NCBI GenBank assembly: GCA_017619815.1
Contig: JAFZRR010000013.1
Coordinates: forward strand, 1-21,391
DNA: 21,391 bases
Origin: Bacilli bacterium
GTDB lineage: Bacteria > Bacillota_I > Bacilli_A > RFN20 > CAG-826
Direction: 5' to 3'
Under the pieces are notes generated by a model. That model had not been told where the DNA came from. It saw nothing but the letters and a program-made list of their open reading frames with translations, and did no database searches. Below, in pieces: positions 16,533 to 21,391 of this stretch; position 1 is the first letter of the stretch; every line of letters starts with the position of its first letter. Made by a program: the position numbers and the translations under genes.

Positions 16533-17669
16533 ATGATCGGTGAACGCAACATTTACTCAGTTAGTGATGTTAACCGTTATATCAAATCCGTTATCTCACA
16601 AGATGAGAATCTCAAATTTATCTCAGTGAGAGGGGAATTATCCAATTTCAAACACGGAGCTAACGGTCACCTTTATTTTTCTTTGAAAGATAAAGATTCA
16701 CTCATCAACTGCGCGATGTTTGCAACATATGCTGGTAGGCTCGCCTTTGATCCCAAAGATGGAGATGAGGTCGTGGTTATGGCTAGCGTCGACGTCTATA
16801 CCGCTAGAGGAACATATCAACTCATCGCCTATGAAATGAATGAAATCGGTCAAGGTGAGATGCTAATACAATTAGAAATGCTCAAAAAGCAACTCCAAAA
16901 AGAAGGGCTCTTCGACGTTTCTAGAAAAAGAGATATAAATATCTACCCTCGTTCCATCGGTGTCATCACCGCGAAGAATGGTGCGGCAGTTAAGGATATC
17001 GTCACAAACATTAAAAGGCGTTATCCAATCGCAGACATTTATGTCTTCCCAAGTGCTGTGCAAGGCGAATCAGCACCTAAAGAATTATTAAAAGCCTTCC
17101 AGAAATCGCAAGAATACGATTTAGACACACTCATCATCGGGCGTGGCGGGGGCGCAAGTGAAGATTTGAGCGCATTTAACGACGAAACACTAGTGAGGGC
17201 GATTGCTAATAGCAAAATGCCAGTAATCGCGGCTGTAGGGCACGAAATTGATGTCACACTCGTGGACTATGTAGCGGATAAGCGCGCAAGCACTCCAACA
17301 GGAGCGGCAGAACTCGCGACCGTGGATATGCGTGAAATCATTCAAAACTTCCAAGACTCTATCGAGACAATGAATAGAGCCCTTAAGGAACAAGTGGAGG
17401 ATATGAAAGAAGATGTCGCTTCACTTAGTGAAGAACTAAAAGAAGCGATGCAAGATAAGTTAGATTATCTAACTCGAGAAATAAAAAGTCGTAAGGATCA
17501 ACTAGAAGCGTTGAATCCAAAACAAGTACTCAATCGTGGTTATTCGATATCCATGAATGAGAAAGGACAAGTTATCGCATCAATTAAAGATGTGAAACCA
17601 GGTGAAAAGATTAAAACATCCTTAAAGGATGGTAACGTAACAAGTACAGTGGAAAGCGTGGAGGACTAA
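16533..17669 (+). CDS. xseA: Exonuclease VII large subunit, short form
   Basis: This is the catalytic subunit of exonuclease VII, which degrades single-stranded DNA from both ends. An N-terminal OB fold (about 1-100, with ISVRGELSNFKHGANGHLYF) is followed by the nuclease domain with GRGGGASEDLSAFNDE (from residue 203) and GHEIDVTLVDYVADKRASTPTG (from residue 236). A charged coiled-coil region (about 262-332) and the C-terminal NPKQVLNRGYS segment follow. At 378 residues it is about 70 shorter than the Bacillus and E. coli enzymes, and the loss falls in the coiled coil. The ATG follows the nusB stop with no gap; GGAG at 16518-16521 is a possible ribosome site. Paired with xseB after three bases. 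Confidence 0.95.
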   Translation: MIGERNIYSVSDVNRYIKSVISQDENLKFISVRGELSNFKHGANGHLYFSLKDKDSLINCAMFATYAGRLAFDPKDGDEVVVMASVDVYTARGTYQLIAYEMNEIGQGEMLIQLEMLKKQLQKEGLFDVSRKRDINIYPRSIGVITAKNGAAVKDIVTNIKRRYPIADIYVFPSAVQGESAPKELLKAFQKSQEYDLDTLIIGRGGGASEDLSAFNDETLVRAIANSKMPVIAAVGHEIDVTLVDYVADKRASTPTGAAELATVDMREIIQNFQDSIETMNRALKEQVEDMKEDVASLSEELKEAMQDKLDYLTREIKSRKDQLEALNPKQVLNRGYSISMNEKGQVIASIKDVKPGEKIKTSLKDGNVTSTVESVED

Positions 17670-17672
17670 TAT

Positions 17673-17873
17673 ATGGCAGAAAAGAAAATCGATTTCCAAA
17701 AAGAAATAGACAGATTAGATGAGATAGTATCAGAAGTCTCCTCTAAGGCTTTACCATTAGAAGAAAGCCTCAAATTATATGAGGAAGGAACCAAAATTAT
17801 CAAGAAACTTGAAGAGGCTTTAAAAGAAGCTTCTGAAAAAGTGGAACAAATTGTAAGTATCAAAGATAAATAA
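17673..17873 (+). CDS. xseB: Exonuclease VII small subunit
   Basis: This 66-residue helical protein has the family pattern: DFQKEIDRLDEIVSEVSS, then LPLEESLKLYEEGTKIIKKLEEALKEA. It forms a helical hairpin that binds the coiled coil of XseA, several copies per large subunit. The Shine-Dalgarno GGAGG at 17660-17664, inside the end of xseA, is eight bases before the ATG, the best ribosome site in this cluster. Strong translation would suit the excess of small over large subunits known for the enzyme. Confidence 0.93.
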   Translation: MAEKKIDFQKEIDRLDEIVSEVSSKALPLEESLKLYEEGTKIIKKLEEALKEASEKVEQIVSIKDK

Positions 17874-17902
17874 TTCAAAATAGTAATTTATTAGTAGATT
17901 AT
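17874..17902 (+). promoter_or_regulatory. Candidate promoter of dxs, leaderless arrangement
   Basis: A -35-like TTCAAA (17874-17879) and -10-like GATTAT (17897-17902) are 17 bases apart. The expected start, near 17909, is about 5 bases before the ATG at 17915, and no Shine-Dalgarno is present. Confidence 0.4.
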
Positions 17903-17914
17903 CAGTATAGGTAT

Positions 17915-19765
17915 ATGGCCAAGAAAAAAGAACTAAAACATGTGAATATCGCTGAGATTAAGGACCCAACATTCCTTAAAGAATTTTCATATAAGGAACT
18001 TGATCTTCTCAGTAAGGACATCTGTGATTATATCGTAGATATGACTGCGATTAATGGCGGACACCTTTCTTCAAACCTCGGCGTTATCGATGCGACCATT
18101 GCGATGTGCCGCAGTTTTGACTTTAGTCAAGATAAGCTCATCTTTGATGTTGGCCATCAATGCTATACCTATAAGATTCTTACAGGACGTTCTTTAGAAC
18201 GTTTGAGAAAAGTCGATGGTGTATCCGGTTTCCAAAAGGTTTCCGAATCTCCATATGACCACTTTGAATGTGGACATAGTTCCACATCAATCTCTGTCGC
18301 CAAGGGTATGGCGGTAGCCAGAGACCTCAATAAAGAAAAATATGAAGTTGTCGCCTTCATCGGTGATGCGAGTATCGCAAACGGATTAGCTTTTGAAGGT
18401 TTGAACAACCTTAACAATGGTGACAACAAAGTAATTATCATTTTAAATGATAACGATATGTCTATCACCAAACCGGTCGGTGGTTTATCTAAAACATTTA
18501 GAAAACTTTCAAACTCTACTTTATATCGCCGTAGCAAGAATGCATATCAACGTTTGATGAAGACAAGTAGATTCGGTCGTTGGATCTTAGGATGGACCGG
18601 AAAGATTAAAAACTGGTTCAAACGTCATGTTATGGCGATGAATGTCTTTGATAACATGGGTATTTCCTATATCGGTCCTGTTGATGGACATAACATCAAA
18701 GCTATGGAAGCAGCCTTTAAAAAGGCTAAGGGCTATGAAAAATCATGTATTATCCATATTAAAACCATTAAAGGTAAGGGATATAAACTCGCAGAGAATG
18801 ATGATTCTGGTAAATGGCATGGTGTTGGAAGCTTTGATAAAGAAACAGGTAAACTCAATGGCGATGAAAGATTAGTGAGCTGGTCCACAATCTATAGCAA
18901 AGCTATCTTAGAAGAAATGAGTGAAAGACCAGAAGCCGTTGCGGTTATTCCAGCCACCGCGGTTGGTAGTGAACTTCAGCCAATCTTTGAACTATATCCA
19001 ACTCGTTCATTTGACGTCGGTATCGCTGAAGAACACGCTTTGACTATGTCAGGCGGTCTCGCCGCAAGTGGCAAACATCCAATTATCTCTATTTATTCAA
19101 CGTTCCTTCAAAGAGCGTTTGATGAACTAAGTCATGATATTGCAAGAATGAATCTCAACGCGACAATACTTATTGATCGTGCTGGTTTAGTGGGTGAAGA
19201 TGGCAATACACATCAAGGCATCTATGATGAATCATTCCTTTTAGCCACCCCAAACACTGTTGTGGCAATGGCGTCTAGGGAAAGCGAAGCCTACGGCTTA
19301 TTCAAAGAATCATTTAATAACCATGGTGTGTTTTGCATTAGATTCCCACGCAGTAAATTATTACCAATTGGCGAAAAAGAAACTCTATCCTTTGGAAAAT
19401 GGAAAAAAGAGCTTTCCGGGAAAGATACCGCAATTATTTCTGTAGGTCCATTAACATTAGATCTCAAGAAACTCCTTGAAGAGAATAAAAAGGACGTTTC
19501 CTTATATAACGCAATTTACATGAAACCTATGGATGAAGAACTCATCTCTAGTGAAATTATAAAGAATAAGCGAGTCATCATTTATGATGCATACTCAATT
19601 GAGAACGGATTTGCTCAATATCTAAGCGCTAAATTAGTGTCATTAGGATATAAGGGCAAAATCATTATCAAATCCATTCCTGATGTGTTTGTGGATCACG
19701 CATCCATCAGTGAACAACTCGACAAATTCAGCTTACAACCTGAAGACATTTTAAAATTATTATAA
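17915..19765 (+). CDS. dxs: 1-deoxy-D-xylulose-5-phosphate synthase
   Basis: DXS condenses pyruvate and glyceraldehyde-3-phosphate with thiamine diphosphate, the first step of the MEP isoprenoid pathway. Its 616 residues are near the usual ~630. Features seen: GGHLSSNLGVIDATIAM; DVGHQCYTYKILTGR; ECGHSSTSISVAKGMA; TPP/Mg motif GDASIANGLAFEGLNN (from residue 150, Ala where Gly is commoner) with downstream NDNDMSI; SYIGPVDGH; and in the second half IAEEHALTMSGGLA and GEDGNTHQGIYDES. The linkage xseB-dxs matches Bacillus, but ispA (prenyl transferase), normally between them, is absent. It has a leaderless-type promoter. The motif set separates it from the transketolase gene in the same window. 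Confidence 0.96.
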   Translation: MAKKKELKHVNIAEIKDPTFLKEFSYKELDLLSKDICDYIVDMTAINGGHLSSNLGVIDATIAMCRSFDFSQDKLIFDVGHQCYTYKILTGRSLERLRKVDGVSGFQKVSESPYDHFECGHSSTSISVAKGMAVARDLNKEKYEVVAFIGDASIANGLAFEGLNNLNNGDNKVIIILNDNDMSITKPVGGLSKTFRKLSNSTLYRRSKNAYQRLMKTSRFGRWILGWTGKIKNWFKRHVMAMNVFDNMGISYIGPVDGHNIKAMEAAFKKAKGYEKSCIIHIKTIKGKGYKLAENDDSGKWHGVGSFDKETGKLNGDERLVSWSTIYSKAILEEMSERPEAVAVIPATAVGSELQPIFELYPTRSFDVGIAEEHALTMSGGLAASGKHPIISIYSTFLQRAFDELSHDIARMNLNATILIDRAGLVGEDGNTHQGIYDESFLLATPNTVVAMASRESEAYGLFKESFNNHGVFCIRFPRSKLLPIGEKETLSFGKWKKELSGKDTAIISVGPLTLDLKKLLEENKKDVSLYNAIYMKPMDEELISSEIIKNKRVIIYDAYSIENGFAQYLSAKLVSLGYKGKIIIKSIPDVFVDHASISEQLDKFSLQPEDILKLL

Positions 19766-19770
19766 TTTGG

Positions 19771-19800
19771 TTAACATAATCTAAAGCATCATTATATAAT
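19771..19800 (+). promoter_or_regulatory. Promoter of dinB, leaderless arrangement
   Basis: The -35 TTAACA (19771-19776) and consensus -10 TATAAT (19795-19800) are 18 bases apart. Expected start near 19807 is one or two bases before the ATG at 19809. No LexA-type operator is evident. Confidence 0.6.
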
Positions 19801-19808
19801 AATGGTGT

Positions 19809-21002
19809 ATGAGTAAAGTAATTGTTCATATTGATTTGAACGCCTTTTTCGTTCGTTGTGAGGAAATTAAAGACCCAACTTTAGAAGGCAAGGCTGTCGC
19901 GATTGGTCACGAAGGACGAGGAGGCATTGTTTCAACATGCTCATATGAAGCACGTAAATATGGCGTTTCTAGTGGAATGCCGATGTTTAAAGCTAAACAA
20001 CTCTGTCCACATCTCATCATTAAACCAGTAGATTATCGCTTTTATTCGGCCCTTAGCGACCAATTTAAGAGATTTGTGAAGCGTTATACCCCCAAGGTGG
20101 AAGACGCCTCTGTAGATGAGTGTTTCGCAGATTTCACTGAAGTTATTAAAAAAGAAAAGAACGCGGAAGAGTTTTTTAAGAAACTCCAACAAGATTTATA
20201 TAAAGAAACAAAATTAAAGTGTTCCATAGGAATCGCACCCACAAAGTTTTTAGCGAAAATGGGCAGTGATTATAAAAAACCTATGGGTATCACAATTATC
20301 AGAAAGAGCGATATTCCGAAGATTTTATATCCACTATCTTTAGATAGTATGTTTGGCATTGGTAAGAAAACCGCGCCGAGATTAAAAGCAATGGGTATCA
20401 AAACCATCGGTGATTTAGCTATGCTCTGCAATTCCGATGATCCAAAACTTCAAGCGGAACTTGGTAAGTTCTTCACTGTAATAAAAGACTGGATTAATGG
20501 ACGCGGTTCAGATGAAGTCTACACTGATGCTTGGAATCCGAAATCGATTGGTAATTCCACAACGCTCATGGAAGACACCTCAAATCACGACCTCATCTCC
20601 ACCACTTTTAGATATTTATCTAAAGAAGTATCGGAACGCGCCATTAGAGAAAACAAACTCGGTCCAACCATACAAATAGTCGTCAAAGAAGCTGAGATGG
20701 CGGAAAACGGCTTCAAAAGCCACAATAAATCAATTACGTTATCTAATCCAACTAACAATGCTGATGTCATATATAACACAGCGATGGATTTATATGATAA
20801 ATACTTCTCCAAGATGACAGTCCGACTTGTCGGAGTCACTTTGCAAAACTTAATTGATTCGAAAGACATTGCCATCCAGATGAATTTCTTTGACTATCAA
20901 CAACATGAAGAAGAAAGTAGCACAAAACTTTTGATAAATGAGTTAAATAGGAAACTCAAAAAGAAAGCGTTAATGCGTGCTAGCGAGGTAGAGAAAAAAT
21001 GA
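19809..21002 (+). CDS. dinB: Y-family DNA polymerase IV
   Basis: This translesion polymerase copies damaged DNA at low fidelity. Its 397 residues cover the full Y-family fold. The N-terminal HIDLNAFFVRCEE has catalytic Asp9 and a likely steric-gate Phe14. SVDECFADFTE has Asp103 and Glu104, with Cys105 in place of the usual Ala. KCSIGIAPTKFLAKMGSDYKKP completes the palm, and the thumb helix-hairpin-helix FGIGKKTAPRLKAMGI follows. The little-finger domain ends near residue 350. Q357-M-N-F-F361 fits a beta-clamp-binding motif (QxxLF-like) and is followed by a charged tail. An earlier ATG at 19802 stops after four codons, so ATG 19809 is the start. It is the only gene here ending in TGA, and that stop overlaps the next start (ATGA). 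Confidence 0.94.
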   Translation: MSKVIVHIDLNAFFVRCEEIKDPTLEGKAVAIGHEGRGGIVSTCSYEARKYGVSSGMPMFKAKQLCPHLIIKPVDYRFYSALSDQFKRFVKRYTPKVEDASVDECFADFTEVIKKEKNAEEFFKKLQQDLYKETKLKCSIGIAPTKFLAKMGSDYKKPMGITIIRKSDIPKILYPLSLDSMFGIGKKTAPRLKAMGIKTIGDLAMLCNSDDPKLQAELGKFFTVIKDWINGRGSDEVYTDAWNPKSIGNSTTLMEDTSNHDLISTTFRYLSKEVSERAIRENKLGPTIQIVVKEAEMAENGFKSHNKSITLSNPTNNADVIYNTAMDLYDKYFSKMTVRLVGVTLQNLIDSKDIAIQMNFFDYQQHEEESSTKLLINELNRKLKKKALMRASEVEKK

Positions 21003-21391
21003 TGGATATAATTGACGCCGTTGATTTATATCAACAATACCTTTTAGTGGAAAAAGGTTTATCTCGACAAACTGTCATTTCTTATGTCGAAGATTTAAAA
21101 CAATTCTTCGAGTTTTTACCTGACCGCAAATACGTCGAAGATTTAGTTCCTGAAGATCTCAACGAATTTGTGAGAAGAGAATCTGCGGTTGGCCATTCTG
21201 TTTCTACAGCGATGCGTAGACTTTCCTCTATAAGAGGATTCTTCCTTTTCTTAAAGAAAGAAGGCTATTACAAAGACGAAATTCCAGAAGTTAAAACCAT
21301 GAAGAAACAAGAAAGACTTCCAAACTGTTTATCTATTGAAGAAGTCGAAGATTTGTTGAATGCACCAGACATCAGAAGACCTGAAGGTTTA
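20999..21391 (+). CDS. Xer-type tyrosine recombinase, 3' end missing
   Basis: The first 131 codons are present and the frame runs off the window. The visible part is the N-terminal core-binding (SAM-like) domain of Xer/phage integrases: IDAVDLYQQYLLVEKGLSRQ, TVISYVEDLKQFFEFL, then STAMRRLSSIRGFFLFLKKEG and the linker into the catalytic domain, KKQERLPNCLSIEEVEDLL. The catalytic Arg, His and Tyr lie beyond the window. The pattern fits XerD/XerC, which resolve chromosome dimers at dif. Housekeeping context and lack of mobile-element genes favour Xer over a phage integrase; XerC versus XerD is unresolved. GAGGT (20985-20989) favours ATG 20999, which overlaps the dinB stop, over ATG 21002. Confidence 0.88.
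   Translation, partial: MMDIIDAVDLYQQYLLVEKGLSRQTVISYVEDLKQFFEFLPDRKYVEDLVPEDLNEFVRRESAVGHSVSTAMRRLSSIRGFFLFLKKEGYYKDEIPEVKTMKKQERLPNCLSIEEVEDLLNAPDIRRPEGL

Noticed and set aside
20999..21391. Phage or integron integrase marking a mobile element
   Set aside because: Its N-terminus fits housekeeping Xer recombinases, it overlaps dinB as an operon partner, and no att repeats, tRNA or phage genes are nearby.
1..21391. A new defence, toxin-antitoxin or mobile system
   Set aside because: All genes but one small membrane-protein gene belong to known housekeeping or transporter families in near-conserved order; no repeats, CRISPR or insertion sequences were seen.

Overview
This window is a run of conserved housekeeping genes from a low-GC Gram-positive-type bacterium. 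Every gene lies on the + strand and intergenic gaps are short. Gene content and order (secDF-recJ ... rel-hisS-aspS, then asp23-like/nusB-xseA-xseB-dxs) match conserved Bacillota neighbourhoods. The compact size and AT-rich codon use (TTA-rich leucine) suggest a reduced-genome Bacilli/Erysipelotrichia- or Mollicutes-related lineage. TGA ends dinB and tryptophan is written TGG, so this is genetic code 11, not the Mycoplasma code. No tRNA, rRNA, CRISPR array, insertion sequence or prophage gene was found.

Layout. (1) 1-2334: the 3' part of a fused, divergent secDF, followed by a hairpin terminator. (2) 2374-3936: a compact recJ with its own terminator. (3) 4070-7650: two overlapping genes for a heterodimeric ABC exporter, then a terminator. 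They occupy the place where Bacillus has apt. (4) 7746-13008: rel (ppGpp synthetase/hydrolase), hisS and aspS, with dtd missing between rel and hisS. (5) 13076-15052: transketolase, ending in a strong terminator. (6) 15172-17873: a tight cluster of an Asp23/Gls24-family gene, an unidentified membrane-protein gene, nusB, xseA and xseB. (7) 17915-21391: dxs, dinB, and the 5' part of a Xer-type tyrosine recombinase that overlaps dinB.

The genes cover protein export (SecDF), DNA repair and recombination (RecJ, exonuclease VII, Pol IV, Xer), the stringent response and aminoacylation (Rel, HisRS, AspRS), rRNA antitermination (NusB), and central and isoprenoid carbon metabolism (transketolase and DXS, both TPP enzymes).

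No new defence or mobile system is visible. The points most worth a second look are: a SecDF that seems to lack both membrane-embedded aspartates of the proton pathway; promoters placed so close to the rel, dxs and dinB start codons that the mRNAs should be leaderless, while operon-internal genes carry Shine-Dalgarno sites; a secDF terminator pressed against the recJ start; and an unknown multi-pass membrane protein one base downstream of the Asp23-family gene.
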